A DNA stretch of 64,000 bases from DASQZT01 sp963728965 (GCA_963728965.1 CAVSMH010000007.1:62001-126000); one strand, 5' to 3'. Positions 8,519 to 17,798 are shown, counted from the first letter of the stretch. A program made the numbers and translations. The notes: generated by a model not told the origin, from the letters alone.

Positions 8519-8827
8519 TCACATGGCCGCGAGAGCAGCTTTGCCGCTTTCGAGCGCCATGGATTGATCCCGGCGACGGATGGCGCTCACCATGGCCTTG
8601 ATGTGAGGCAAGGCGCGATTGAGTTTGGCCGAATCCGGCACGTGGGTGGGCCATTTGGAATCGGAGCTTTCGATTCGGTAGGCCCGAAATGCCGGCCGGG
8701 TCATCTGGTGCATTTCGTAGAGGCACTCGTTGCCGAATTCGATCTGATCGTCCCAGGCGACTTCTTTGGTGGTTTCCAGCGACTGGACAATCTTGATTAA
8801 AAGGCTCTTCGTGCTTTCATGCAACAT
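8519..8827 (-). CDS. Hypothetical protein between two RRM genes
   Basis: 102 residues from the ATG at 8825-8827, which has GAGGTG five bases upstream; an in-frame GTG two codons earlier is less well placed. The product is soluble and mostly helical in appearance, with no cysteine pairs or motif that I recognise. It lies between two RRM paralogues in the opposite direction and is divergent from the second one, so they may share an upstream control region. Confidence 0.55.
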   Translation of the reverse strand: MLHESTKSLLIKIVQSLETTKEVAWDDQIEFGNECLYEMHQMTRPAFRAYRIESSDSKWPTHVPDSAKLNRALPHIKAMVSAIRRRDQSMALESGKAALAAM

Positions 8828-9038
8828 AGGCACACCTCATGTTTCTCCGGCGTCGCGGGACGCAACCACGTTTTCTTCTGGGCGGGATGGAACTATTTGA
8901 TTGTACCATGCTGCGGGCTGTGTTAGACTATTGTCGGTTTGATGTACCTGCTAATTCAGGGCTGACTTCCTTAGCATCTGCTATTTGAGTCCACCTTCCC
9001 AATTCGCCGCCTTCAAATCAGTAAAGGAAACCAAGACT

Positions 9039-9326
9039 TTGAAGAATATCTACGTAGGAAACCTCAGCTATGGGGCTTCGGAAGATTCTCTCCGTGCGCT
9101 GTTCGAGGCGTACGGCGCTGTCAGCCGGGTGAACATCGTCACCGACCGCGATACGGGGCAGCCGAGAGGCTTCGGGTTTGTGGAAATGGTCAACGACGGC
9201 GAAGGCGACAAGGCGATTGCCGCCATCAACGGGACTGATCTCGACGGCAGGACGCTGAGCGTTAATGAGGCGCGTCCGAAGGCGGAACGGTCGGGCGGCG
9301 GGGGATACGGGCGGAAGCGCTGGTAA
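9039..9326 (+). CDS. RRM-domain RNA-binding protein, second copy
   Basis: 95 residues: RNP2 IYVGNL, RNP1 RGFGFVEM, then a glycine/basic tail (ERSGGGGYGRKRW) as in cyanobacterial and proteobacterial Rbp proteins. The TTG start at 9039 is chosen because AAAGGAAA lies eight bases before it and the protein then begins at the RRM fold like its paralogue; an upstream in-frame TTG at 8985 lacks such a site. Its tail differs from that of the first copy, suggesting different RNA or partner preference. Confidence 0.88.
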   Translation: MKNIYVGNLSYGASEDSLRALFEAYGAVSRVNIVTDRDTGQPRGFGFVEMVNDGEGDKAIAAINGTDLDGRTLSVNEARPKAERSGGGGYGRKRW

Positions 9327-9434
9327 ATCCGCGGTAGGTTTTGTCACGAGGGGCGGCAGCGCCTGGATCGTTTCGGCGCGCCAGACGAGTGTCTGCATGG
9401 CAAGGCTGAGCTAACCGAGTGTGGCTTGGCCGGA

Positions 9435-10402
9435 TTATGGGGTTAGCAGCACTTTCAGTGTGCCGCGGCCGGCGGCACGCGCAAATGCTTGTGTCGCTTC
9501 GGGTAAGGGGAAGCGCGCGGCGATCATTTCGGTCACGGGGATCAGGCGGTGATCGAGGAGCGGCAGCGCGGTTTCAAAGCGGCCGCAGCGCGATCCGACC
9601 AGCGTGATCTCGTTGACGATGACTGGGGCAGTGTCGACGGCGACCGCTCCATGCAGGGTCGATTTCAGAATCACGGTACCTCGCGGACGAGCCATCTCCA
9701 CAGCCAGACGAAGGCCTGCGGGGCTCCCTGTGGCATCTACCACCCAATCGTAACGGGCCGCGGGAACGCGATCGCCGGCCAAGGCGGTGGTCACGCCTGC
9801 CTTTCCGGCAATCTCCAATTTGGATCCGTGTCTCCCAAACTGGTGCACCGGGACTGGTGCACCGGGTATCCGTGCGCGTTCAAGACGAGTGCCACGAGCA
9901 GGCCGAGTTTTCCGTCGCCTAAGACCGCCACGGTTTCGCCCGGAGGAATCGAGACCTGGTCCAGAATCTCGCAGGCGGCCGCCAGCGGCTCGGTGAAAAC
10001 GGCGCGCTCCACCGGGATGCCTTCGGGAATCACGTGCAGGTTACGCTCGGGCAGGGTCAGAAATTCGGCAAACGCTCCGGGATGTTTGACGATCCCTAAC
10101 ACGGTTCGATTGGGGCAGTGGCGGCCCAGGCCTTTGCGGCACCAGTGGCAGGCGGTGCAGGCAAGGTTGATCTCACCGGTCACCCGGCGGCCCACCAGAG
10201 TCGGCTGATCGGCCTCCACCACTTCAGCTACGAACTCATGTCCCGGCGTTCCGGCGAAGCCGTAATAGCCGCGCTGCAGCTCAAGATCGGTATTGCAGAT
10301 GCCGGCCACCAGCAAACGCAGGAGGGCGAACCCGGGCGGGCGCGCGGGCAGCGGAACCTGGCGCGTGGTGACCGCGCCGTTTTCCAGGTGAACAGCGAGC
10401 AT
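9435..10402 (-). pseudogene. Zinc alcohol dehydrogenase (MDR family), frameshifted by a tandem duplication
   Basis: The N-terminal half (10402 to about 9866) has the catalytic zinc motifs GICNTDLE and GTPGHEF, four structural-zinc cysteines (CTACHWCRKGLGRHC) and the nucleotide-binding start VAVLGDGKLGLL. The C-terminal half (to 9435) continues in another frame with VVDATGSPAGLRLAVEMA and GTVILKST. Removing one copy of the 14-base direct repeat at 9839-9866 joins the halves in frame as HGYPVHQFGRHGS. So the gene is intact apart from this event. It is divergent from threonine synthase with 20 bases between starts. A sequencing or assembly slip is possible. Confidence 0.85.
9839..9866. repeat. 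14-bp tandem duplication inside the dehydrogenase gene
   Basis: ACTGGTGCACCGGG occurs twice with no gap (9839-9852 and 9853-9866). Fourteen is not a multiple of three, so the second copy shifts the frame. Deleting either copy restores one continuous dehydrogenase frame. Confidence 0.95.
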
Positions 10403-10422
10403 CCCCTTATAATAGGAGCTTC

Positions 10423-11751
10423 ATGCCCGCCGAACTGGTCTGTTTCGAAGAGCGTTGCCGGGCCCGCTTTTCGATTACCGAGGTGCTTTACAATTGCCCG
10501 CACTGCGGAGGCCTGCTGGAGGCCGAGTACGGGAAGCCGGCGGAATCCGCTCAGGAGTGGAAGTCGCTGTGGCGCCGGCGGCGCACGTCCAATGCGGCGC
10601 TCGATCAGAGCGGAGTGTGGCGCTACCGCGAGTTCCTGCCGTTTCTCTCCGACTACCGGTGCGTCGTTACCCTCAGGGAAGGGAACACGCCCCTGCTCGA
10701 GGCTCCGCGAGCGGCACAGTATGGCGGACTGGACCGGCTGGTATTCAAGCACCAGGGATTCAATCCGACCGGTTCGTTCAAAGACAATGGCATGACCTGC
10801 GGCACGGCGCAAGCGCTGCGCCTGGGCCTGACGCGAGTGGCGTGCGTTTCCACGGGCAACACTTCGGCCTCCATGGCGGCGTACGCCAGCGCAGCGGGCT
10901 TGCAGCCAGTGATCTTTTTGCCGCACGGCAACATCTCGTTCGGCAAACTCGCGCAGGCGCTGGAATATGGCGCCCGCACGCTTCAGGTGGAAGCTAATTT
11001 CGACGAGATTCTGGCCGTGGTGCGCGAACTGGCAGGGCAAATCGGGATCTACCTGCTCAACTCCATCAACCCGTTCCGCATCGAGGGTCAGAAGACGATC
11101 ATGCTCGAGATGATGGACCAGCGGGACTGGCTGGTGCCCGATTGGGTAGTGCTGCCGGGAGGCAACCTCGGCAACACCTCGGCCTTTGGCAAGGCGTTTC
11201 GCGAGATGCTGGCGCTGGGGTTGATCGACCGCTTGCCGCGCCTGGCGGTGATCCAGGCGGAGGGCTCGGCGCCGTTCTATGAATTGATGCGCGCGTCTGA
11301 CCGCTCGCATCTGAAGCCCGTGAAGCGGCCGGAAACGCTGGCTACAGCGATCCGTATCGGCGATCCCGTTTCCTGGCCGAAGGCGCTCCGGGAAGTCACG
11401 GCTTCGGGCGGCGTGGTAGAGAAGGTCAGCGAGCAGGAGATCGCGGACGCGAAGGCGGTGATCGGGCGATGCGGTATCGGCTGCGAACCGGCCTCGGCGG
11501 CCACGCTGGCGGGAATCCGCAAGCTCACGGCGTCCGGCACCATGGCGGCGGATGCGGATGTGGTCGCGGTACTTACGGGAAACGTCCTGAAAGACCAAGA
11601 CTATATCTATCGGTACCACCACAACGAACTGAGGGCGCCGGACGGGACACCACTGGTTTCGAAGTTTGCCAACCAGCCCGAGGTGGTGGCGTGTACAACG
11701 GACAAAATAAGGAAGTTGCTGGATAAACAGGCTTCAATATCACCCGAATGA
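10423..11751 (+). CDS. thrC: Threonine synthase
   Basis: 442 residues, PLP fold type II. An N-terminal zinc-ribbon-like pair of cysteine pairs (C7, C12, C25, C28) precedes the catalytic domain; the PLP lysine is K120 in NPTGSFKDNGM and the phosphate loop is PGGNLGNTSAFGK. It converts O-phosphohomoserine to threonine in the cytoplasm. AGGAG lies five bases before the ATG. The N-terminal ribbon is typical of the long bacterial/archaeal group of the enzyme. No other threonine genes are adjacent. Confidence 0.93.
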   Translation: MPAELVCFEERCRARFSITEVLYNCPHCGGLLEAEYGKPAESAQEWKSLWRRRRTSNAALDQSGVWRYREFLPFLSDYRCVVTLREGNTPLLEAPRAAQYGGLDRLVFKHQGFNPTGSFKDNGMTCGTAQALRLGLTRVACVSTGNTSASMAAYASAAGLQPVIFLPHGNISFGKLAQALEYGARTLQVEANFDEILAVVRELAGQIGIYLLNSINPFRIEGQKTIMLEMMDQRDWLVPDWVVLPGGNLGNTSAFGKAFREMLALGLIDRLPRLAVIQAEGSAPFYELMRASDRSHLKPVKRPETLATAIRIGDPVSWPKALREVTASGGVVEKVSEQEIADAKAVIGRCGIGCEPASAATLAGIRKLTASGTMAADADVVAVLTGNVLKDQDYIYRYHHNELRAPDGTPLVSKFANQPEVVACTTDKIRKLLDKQASISPE

Positions 11752-11835
11752 GGGTACCGTATGCCCACTTTTTCCCACCAGGAAACCCCTTGGTTTTCTA
11801 TTGAAAACCGCTGACCCTTTTGGTACATCTGTACT

Positions 11836-12009
11836 ATGCCGGTTGCAAAGAAGGCCGCATTGACTTTGGTACTTCCGCGAAGGATCAGAAGAGAACTGGA
11901 AATCCTGTATGCACGTCGCTCAGCGGTAGACGCTGTGATCGAGTCCCTGGAGGATTACCACCGCACACGTCTCCGGCAAGGGGACACGTCGAAGCGCAGA
12001 ACTGCCTGA
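11836..12009 (+). CDS. Small conserved-looking basic protein
   Basis: A 57-codon frame not explained by neighbours: basic N-terminus with LTLVLPRRIRRELEILYARR, an acidic helix (VDAVIESLEDYHR) and a basic tail. The amphipathic helical look, sensible codon use and its end exactly before the next gene's stop support a real gene. There is no clear ribosome site before the ATG. I recall similar short acidobacterial proteins but no function. Confidence 0.45.
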   Translation: MPVAKKAALTLVLPRRIRRELEILYARRSAVDAVIESLEDYHRTRLRQGDTSKRRTA

Positions 12010-12016
12010 GCGGCCG

Positions 12017-12907
12017 TTACCTGGCCAGCAGCCTGCGAACCTGCGCAGTCAGCTCGGGTCCGGTAACCGCTCCCGGATGGTAATAGCGCACGATGCCGGT
12101 GCGGTCCACCAGCACGACGGTGGGGGTTGTGCTGGCGCCGTATTCCAGGAAGCTGCCGGGGCCGAGGGGAATGGGGACGCCAGCCAGCATGGGGTAGAAC
12201 TCCTGGCGGACGCGATCGATGTACGCCTTTTCGACCGTGGGGGAGGCCTCCACGCCACCTGCGACGTAGCCATACCGTTGGGTGGGAGCGATGAGCTTCA
12301 GGCCTTGTGAAGCAAAAGCGCTGGCCACGGCGCCGATCACAGGGCCATCGGCTTTGCAATCGCCGCACCAGTGGGCCCAAAAGAACAGCAGGACCGGGTG
12401 GCCCCGCAAGGAGATCCAGCCGGGCGGCCGGGCGCCCAGCCATTCCCGCGCATCGAGCGCGGGGGCGGGCTTGCCGATCAGGTCCAGCAGGTTCAGGTTC
12501 TTGCGGATCCGTGCGCCGATGGAAGACGCTCCATAAGCGGCAAGTTGCTGCCGCAGGAAGGTCACCGCCTCGGTGCGTTCGCCACGCGCCGCCAGCACCT
12601 GGGCGCGCACTTCAATGGAACTGCCCAGCGCGGTAGGCAGCCACGGGTCGGCATCGAGCATGCGGCCCCGCATCAGCAGCAGCGTCATTTTGCGGGTTTC
12701 GGCGGCATAGGCATCGGCCTGGTCGAGCCGTTTGGCGTTGAGCGCCCCGCGCGCCAGCCAGGACAGCGCCGCGGCGAGTTCCGGAGTGGCGCCCGCCTGC
12801 GTCTGGTAGTTGCGCACGACGCGCTCGGCGGCCGCCAAATCCTGATGGGCGAGGATGCTCCGGACATCATTCACCAGGGAGACATAGAGAAGCAGAGGCA
12901 GCAGCAT
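12017..12907 (-). CDS. TlpA-like thioredoxin-fold protein
   Basis: About 296 residues from the ATG at 12905-12907 (the frame is open to a GTG at 12952). A short hydrophobic N-terminus is followed by a helical repeat region (about residues 20-145) and a redoxin domain with the active-site motif WCGDC in FFWAHWCGDCKADGP, and a cis-proline loop STTPTVVLVD. Such proteins reduce or oxidise thiols outside the cytoplasm. It lies divergent from two multiheme cytochromes and no CcmG is present in the ccm operon, so it could supply reductant for haem attachment; that is inference. Confidence 0.8.
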   Translation of the reverse strand: MLLPLLLYVSLVNDVRSILAHQDLAAAERVVRNYQTQAGATPELAAALSWLARGALNAKRLDQADAYAAETRKMTLLLMRGRMLDADPWLPTALGSSIEVRAQVLAARGERTEAVTFLRQQLAAYGASSIGARIRKNLNLLDLIGKPAPALDAREWLGARPPGWISLRGHPVLLFFWAHWCGDCKADGPVIGAVASAFASQGLKLIAPTQRYGYVAGGVEASPTVEKAYIDRVRQEFYPMLAGVPIPLGPGSFLEYGASTTPTVVLVDRTGIVRYYHPGAVTGPELTAQVRRLLAR

Positions 12908-12967
12908 GAATCTACATTGTATTCCGGGGTTCGCTGTTGAATTCCGCATCACCCGGCAGGAAAACGC

Positions 12968-12996
12968 TTGACGCAGAATACGACAGATATTAAGAT
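12968..12996 (+). promoter_or_regulatory. Sigma-70-type promoter of the cytochrome operon
   Basis: TTGACG (12968-12973) and TAAGAT (12991-12996) are 17 bases apart. The start would be near 13003, leaving a GC-rich leader of about 195 bases before the first cytochrome gene, containing a hairpin formed by GAGCCGGGA and TCCCGGCGCTC. I looked for GEMM and cobalamin riboswitch cores in the leader and did not see them. Confidence 0.5.
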
Positions 12997-13198
12997 GCCT
13001 TTGTACAAAATTGCATCAGGGCTTCTATTTGTAGCGTCGCGCTTCAAGCCGGAAAGCGCCGGTGGGTGCGCCCGTGGTGGCAGAGGAGCCGGGAGTCGTC
13101 CCGGCGCTCCAGGCACGATTGCCTGCGCCACCAGGGTGGGCGACAGCAGGCGGGAGTCGGGCGCGGCAGGACAATAGATTCTCTCGAGGGAGGTTCAG

Positions 13199-14851
13199 AT
13201 GCCGGTCCGCCGGGTTGGCGCGGTTCTCCTCGCAGCTTCGTTTTGGGTCTGGATTCCCGCCGCCCTTGGGCAGGCTGACTGTGTCTCGTGTCACGAGCAG
13301 GGGCAGAAGCTGACGTCCTCGGTGCATGCTCCACTCGGCTGCACGGGTTGCCACGCCGGACAGACGGCATACCCGCACAGCGGGAAGGCCGCCAAACCGA
13401 GTTGCGGCCAGTGCCACGAACGGATCGCCGCCGATCACGCGCGGAGCGTCCACGGGCAGGAATGGAAGAAAGGGAATGAAGGGGCGCCCACCTGTGCCAC
13501 CTGCCATGGCGGCGCCCACGAAATCGCGCCTGCGCGTTCGGCGGAGTTCCGTAAGGCGGTACCCGACACCTGCGGGATGTGTCACCCGGATATCGCGCAG
13601 CAGTTCAAGGACAGCATTCACGGCAAGGCACTGGCGAGCGGCGTGGTGCAGGCCCCGGTGTGCACCGATTGTCACGGCGAGCATGCTATCCAGGCGCCGG
13701 GCAACGCCGCTTCGAGCGTGCACCGCAGTCATATTCGGGAGACCTGCGGGAACTGCCACGGCAACGTCCGGCTGTCGCGCAAATTCGGCCTGCCGACGGA
13801 TCGGGTGTTGAGCTTCGATGCTTCGTTCCACGGCCTGGCCGCGAAATCGGGCTCGCAGACGGTAGCCAACTGCGCCAGTTGCCACGGAGTGCACAACATT
13901 CTGCCTTCTTCGGATCCGCAGTCCACCGTCTCGGCCCGGAACCTGCCGGCGACCTGCGGCAAGTGCCACCAGGGCGCGGGAGCGCGGTTTGCGCTGGGGC
14001 CGGTGCACCTCTGGGAAGGGCGCACCGAGCCAGCCTCGGTAACCTGGGCGCGGCGGTCCTACCTGGCGCTGATTCCGTTGTGTGTGGGGTTGATGTTCCT
14101 CTACAACTTCGGCGACTGGATGCGCAAGCTGCGGGCGCTGCGCGGAGGCGCACCGCAGGAGGCATCGCCGGCGCCGCAGTTTCCGTCGATGCGCATGTAC
14201 CGGGCGGAGCGTTTCCTGCACGCCGGGCTGGCCACGTCGTTTATCGTGCTGGCGTGTACCGGCTTCCAGCTCAAGTTCCCGGACCAATGGTGGGCCCGTC
14301 AGGCGGTGCTGCTCGAGGGTGGTGTGAGCGCGCGCGGCATCGTACACCGTGCCGCCGCGGCGGTTTTCGTCGCCACCGCCCTGGCGCACCTGTTGTCGCT
14401 GCTTTACAGCCGGAAGCTGCGGTGGCATTGGAAGAACCTGTGGCCGCGTTACAGCGACCTATCCGAAGCCGTGGGCGCGTTCACCTACAATCTGGGTCTG
14501 ACATCGAAGCGGCCGAAGATCTCACCGTACAGTTTCGTTGAGAAAGCCGAATACTGGGCGGTGCTCTGGGGCGGGGTGGTGATGACCGCCACGGGCGTGC
14601 TGCTGTGGGCCAACACGCTGGCGCTGCGATGGTTCCCCAAACAGGTGCTGGACTTCGCCACGGCGGTGCACTTCTACGAGGCGCTGCTGGCGTGCCTCTC
14701 CATCCTGGTGTGGCATCTCTACGTGGTGATCTTCGATCCCGAAGTGTACCCGATGGACACGGCCTGGCTTCACGGCTACGGTGTGCGGCGGCACGACGAC
14801 CACGATCCGGCAGCGCCGCGGAGCGCACCCGCGGTGCGAGGGCGCTGGTGA
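13199..14851 (+). CDS. Nonahaem cytochrome c / cytochrome b fusion (CbcL-like)
   Basis: 550 residues: signal peptide (VGAVLLAASFWVWIPAALGQ), then nine CXXCH motifs (CVSCH to CGKCH) in about 270 residues, then a membrane part with several helices and histidines in the style of the b-type cytochrome subunit of formate dehydrogenase/hydrogenase (for example ERFLHAGLATSFIVLACTGF and VHFYEALLACLSILVWHLYV). This order, nine c-haems plus a dihaem b domain, matches Geobacter CbcL, an inner-membrane quinol oxidoreductase for extracellular electron transfer. GGGAGG precedes the ATG. It overlaps the next gene by four bases. Electron donor or acceptor is not proven. Confidence 0.85.
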   Translation: MPVRRVGAVLLAASFWVWIPAALGQADCVSCHEQGQKLTSSVHAPLGCTGCHAGQTAYPHSGKAAKPSCGQCHERIAADHARSVHGQEWKKGNEGAPTCATCHGGAHEIAPARSAEFRKAVPDTCGMCHPDIAQQFKDSIHGKALASGVVQAPVCTDCHGEHAIQAPGNAASSVHRSHIRETCGNCHGNVRLSRKFGLPTDRVLSFDASFHGLAAKSGSQTVANCASCHGVHNILPSSDPQSTVSARNLPATCGKCHQGAGARFALGPVHLWEGRTEPASVTWARRSYLALIPLCVGLMFLYNFGDWMRKLRALRGGAPQEASPAPQFPSMRMYRAERFLHAGLATSFIVLACTGFQLKFPDQWWARQAVLLEGGVSARGIVHRAAAAVFVATALAHLLSLLYSRKLRWHWKNLWPRYSDLSEAVGAFTYNLGLTSKRPKISPYSFVEKAEYWAVLWGGVVMTATGVLLWANTLALRWFPKQVLDFATAVHFYEALLACLSILVWHLYVVIFDPEVYPMDTAWLHGYGVRRHDDHDPAAPRSAPAVRGRW

Positions 14852-17625
14852 GAGGGCCGATCTGCCTACTCGCGCTGCTGCTGGGGGCCTGCGCGCTGGC
14901 GCAGGAAAGCAATCCGCTGCCCGGCTCGAAGGAGTGCCTCGACTGTCACGACGCGGGCCGGCCGACCGGTCGCCGCGAGACGGGCGTGCCGCCGCCGTTC
15001 GATGCCGCCGCGCTGCGCGCGTCGCCGCATGCCGAACAGGAGTGCAGCGGCTGCCACACCGAGGTGGCCGGCAAGCCGCTGCCGCATGCGGAGAAGCTGA
15101 AACCGGTCGAGTGCGGGTCGTGCCATCCGGATGAGCAGGAGAAATACACGGCCAGCCTGCACGGCCGTGCGGTCGCCAAGGGCGACCGGCTGGCGCCTAC
15201 GTGCAAAGAGTGTCACGGCACCCATACGGTGAAACGGCCGTCCACACCGGGCTCGCCCACCTCCACCGTGGAGGTCCCCAAGCTCTGCGGCGGCTGTCAT
15301 CGCGAAGGCACGCCGGTTTCGCAGACGCGCCACATCCCGCAGGAGAACATCCTTGGCAATTACCGGGACAGCATCCACGGGCAGGGGCTGTTCGACAAGG
15401 GCCTCACGGTGACGGCCGTTTGCACCAGTTGCCACACCTCGCACCTGGTCTTGCCCCATACCGACCCACGCTCCTCCATCGCCAAGCAGAACATCGCTAA
15501 AACCTGCATGCATTGCCACGGGCAGATCGAGGCCGTGCATCGCAAGGTGATCCGCGGGGAGCTGTGGGAGAAGCAACCGCACCTGATCCCAGCCTGCGTG
15601 GATTGCCACGAGCCGCACAAGATAAGGCGGGTCTATTACACGCAGGGGATGTCGGACCGGGATTGCCAACGCTGCCACGGCGACACCCAGTTGAAGGCCG
15701 CAGCCGCGGGCCAGGTCCGGTCGCTCTACATCAACCAGGACGAGTTGCAGCATTCGCGCCACAGCCGGTTCGCCTGCGTCCAGTGCCACACCGGTGGTAC
15801 TCCTTCCGAAGTCCGGCCCTGCCGCACCATGCCCAGCAAGGTGGACTGCTCCATCTGCCATAACGACCAGGTCACGCAATACCGCGAGAGCCGGCATGGA
15901 CAGTTGCTCGCGGCCGGCAGTCCGGATGCGCCGGATTGCCGCGATTGCCACGGTACGCATGGCGTCAAGGGCCGCAACGAATCCAACTCGCCCACTTTCT
16001 CCCGCAACGTGCCTGCCCTCTGCGCCGGTTGCCACCGCTCCGGACAAAAGGCCGCGGTCCGCTACACCGGCAAGCAGGATCACATCGTGGAGCACTACAA
16101 TGAGAGCATCCATGGAAAGGGACTGCTCGAAGCCGGACTGACGGTGACGGCGGACTGCGCCGATTGTCACGGCGCCCACAGCGAGCTGCCGGCGAGCGAC
16201 CCGCGTTCGAGCGTAAACCGCGCCAACATCGCCAAGACCTGCGCGAAGTGCCACCGCGGGATCTATGAGGTATTCGTCACCAGCGTGCACGCGCCCGAGT
16301 CGAACCACACCTCCAAGCAACAGCCGGTGTGCAGCGACTGTCACTCGGCGCATAACATCCAGCGGACGGACCTTTCCGACTTTCGGCTGCATATCATGGA
16401 CCAGTGCGGCCGCTGCCATCAAGCGATCACTGAGAGCTACTTCGAGACCTACCACGGCAAAGTCTCGAAGCTGGGTTATCTCAAGACCGCCAAGTGCTAC
16501 GACTGCCACGGCTCGCACGATGTGCGTAAGGTGACCGACCCCAGGTCGCGGCTGAGCCGCAATCACATCGTGCAGACCTGCGCCAAGTGCCACACCGGCG
16601 CGCACCGGCAGTTCGCGGGGTACCTGACGCATGCCACCCATCACGATCCCGTGCGCTATCCGCTACTCTTCTACACCTTCTGGGGCATGACCAGCCTGTT
16701 GGTGGGCACGCTCTGCATTTCTGGCGTGCACACCGCTCTCTGGCTGCCGCGCTCGTTCGAGTACCGCAAAGCGCTAAAGAAGATGCACACCGGGGCACCG
16801 GAGCAGTACGTGCGCCGCTTCGACACCTTCCAACGCAACCTGCACCTCATGGTGATCACCAGTTTCCTGGGACTGGCTTCGACCGGGATGATCCTGAAGT
16901 TCTCGTACGCCGCCTGGGCCCGCGTGATGGCCCGGCTGCTGGGTGGATTCGAAGTGGCCGGGTACATTCATCGCCTGTGCGCCCTGCTCACCTTCACCTA
17001 TTTTGCCTTGCATATCTGGGACCTTGTCCGGAAGCGCCGGCGGAGCGGCTTGAGCTGGCGGCGATACATCATCGGGCCGGAGAGTATGCTGCTCAACGGC
17101 CACGACTGGCACGAGTTCATCGCTTCGGTGAAGTGGTTCGTACGGAAGGGCCCGCGCCCCGAATACGGCCGCTGGACCTATTGGGAGAAGTTCGACTATC
17201 TGGCGGTGTTCTGGGGCGTCGCGGTGATCGGCGGCACCGGCCTGCTGCTATGGTTTCCGACCATCTTCACGCACGTAGTACCGGGGTGGATGGTGAACGT
17301 GGCGACCACCATCCACAGCGACGAGGCGCTGCTGGCGGTGGCGTTCATCTTCAGCGTGCACTTCTTCAACACGCACTTCCGCCCCGAGAAGTTCCCCATC
17401 GACACGGTGATTTTCACCGGCGGAGTGCCGCTCGAGGAGTTCAGGAAAGATCGCCCGAGGGAGTACCAGGAGATCATCGAGAAGGGCGAACTCGAAAAGT
17501 ACCTGATGCCCGCACCGGTTCCCCTGGCCGCCAAGATCTGGCGCAGGCTGGGGTTCACCGCGCTGGGGATCGGGCTGTCGCTGATCGCGTTGATCATCTA
17601 CGCGGCGGTGTTCGCATACCGCTAA
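14848..17625 (+). CDS. 19-haem cytochrome c / cytochrome b fusion
   Basis: 925 residues. Start is GTG at 14848, overlapping the upstream stop (GTGA) with GAGGG five bases before it. The N-terminus (ICLLALLLGACALAQ) may be a lipobox (LGAC) or a normal signal peptide. Nineteen CXXCH motifs follow (first CLDCH, last CAKCH), many as CXXCHGTH-like repeats of the cytochrome c3/NrfH-like superfamily. The C-terminal 300 residues are membrane-spanning, with helices such as LHLMVITSFLGLASTGMILK and histidines fit for two b-haems. Translational coupling to the nonahaem protein suggests a complex passing electrons between quinones and the periplasm or cell surface. Confidence 0.85.
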   Translation: MRGPICLLALLLGACALAQESNPLPGSKECLDCHDAGRPTGRRETGVPPPFDAAALRASPHAEQECSGCHTEVAGKPLPHAEKLKPVECGSCHPDEQEKYTASLHGRAVAKGDRLAPTCKECHGTHTVKRPSTPGSPTSTVEVPKLCGGCHREGTPVSQTRHIPQENILGNYRDSIHGQGLFDKGLTVTAVCTSCHTSHLVLPHTDPRSSIAKQNIAKTCMHCHGQIEAVHRKVIRGELWEKQPHLIPACVDCHEPHKIRRVYYTQGMSDRDCQRCHGDTQLKAAAAGQVRSLYINQDELQHSRHSRFACVQCHTGGTPSEVRPCRTMPSKVDCSICHNDQVTQYRESRHGQLLAAGSPDAPDCRDCHGTHGVKGRNESNSPTFSRNVPALCAGCHRSGQKAAVRYTGKQDHIVEHYNESIHGKGLLEAGLTVTADCADCHGAHSELPASDPRSSVNRANIAKTCAKCHRGIYEVFVTSVHAPESNHTSKQQPVCSDCHSAHNIQRTDLSDFRLHIMDQCGRCHQAITESYFETYHGKVSKLGYLKTAKCYDCHGSHDVRKVTDPRSRLSRNHIVQTCAKCHTGAHRQFAGYLTHATHHDPVRYPLLFYTFWGMTSLLVGTLCISGVHTALWLPRSFEYRKALKKMHTGAPEQYVRRFDTFQRNLHLMVITSFLGLASTGMILKFSYAAWARVMARLLGGFEVAGYIHRLCALLTFTYFALHIWDLVRKRRRSGLSWRRYIIGPESMLLNGHDWHEFIASVKWFVRKGPRPEYGRWTYWEKFDYLAVFWGVAVIGGTGLLLWFPTIFTHVVPGWMVNVATTIHSDEALLAVAFIFSVHFFNTHFRPEKFPIDTVIFTGGVPLEEFRKDRPREYQEIIEKGELEKYLMPAPVPLAAKIWRRLGFTALGIGLSLIALIIYAAVFAYR

Positions 17626-17656
17626 CGTGGCCGGCACTCCGCGGGGAATTCCGACC

Positions 17657-17798
17657 TCAGCCTTTCGTTACCGACGGCAGATCGATGCGGAAGACGCAAC
17701 CGCTTCCGGGCCGGCTTTCCAGGCCGATACGGCCGCCGCGAGCTCCGCCCTGGAACCGAAGGAGTAGGTGCGGCGAAGCGTTCTTTCCTGCATGGTTG
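17657..17798 (-). pseudogene. Remnant of a histidine kinase C-terminus
   Basis: The minus strand reads to a stop with GGRIGLESRPGSGCVFRIDL, the closing segment of HATPase_c domains (GGRIxxES.PG.G..F...LP). Upstream there is a degenerate stretch (SPHLLLRFQGGARGG) resembling the 'F' and 'G2' boxes with deletions. No start codon or dimerisation domain remains. The rest of this 340-base gap holds nothing else that I can support. Confidence 0.45.

Noticed and set aside
10408..10413. Perfect TATAAT just before thrC
   Set aside because: It is ten bases from the ATG and overlaps the position of the ribosome site AGGAG, so a start there would remove it; kept as chance.
10228..11622. 464-residue minus-strand frame opposite threonine synthase
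   Set aside because: Shadow of thrC and the dehydrogenase; no domain.
13003..13198. Riboswitch (GEMM or cobalamin) in the cytochrome leader
   Set aside because: The leader is long and structured but the conserved cores of these classes were not found.
14866..16644. 592-residue minus-strand frame opposite the 19-haem cytochrome
   Set aside because: Antisense of the CXXCH repeats, giving regular but meaningless repeats.
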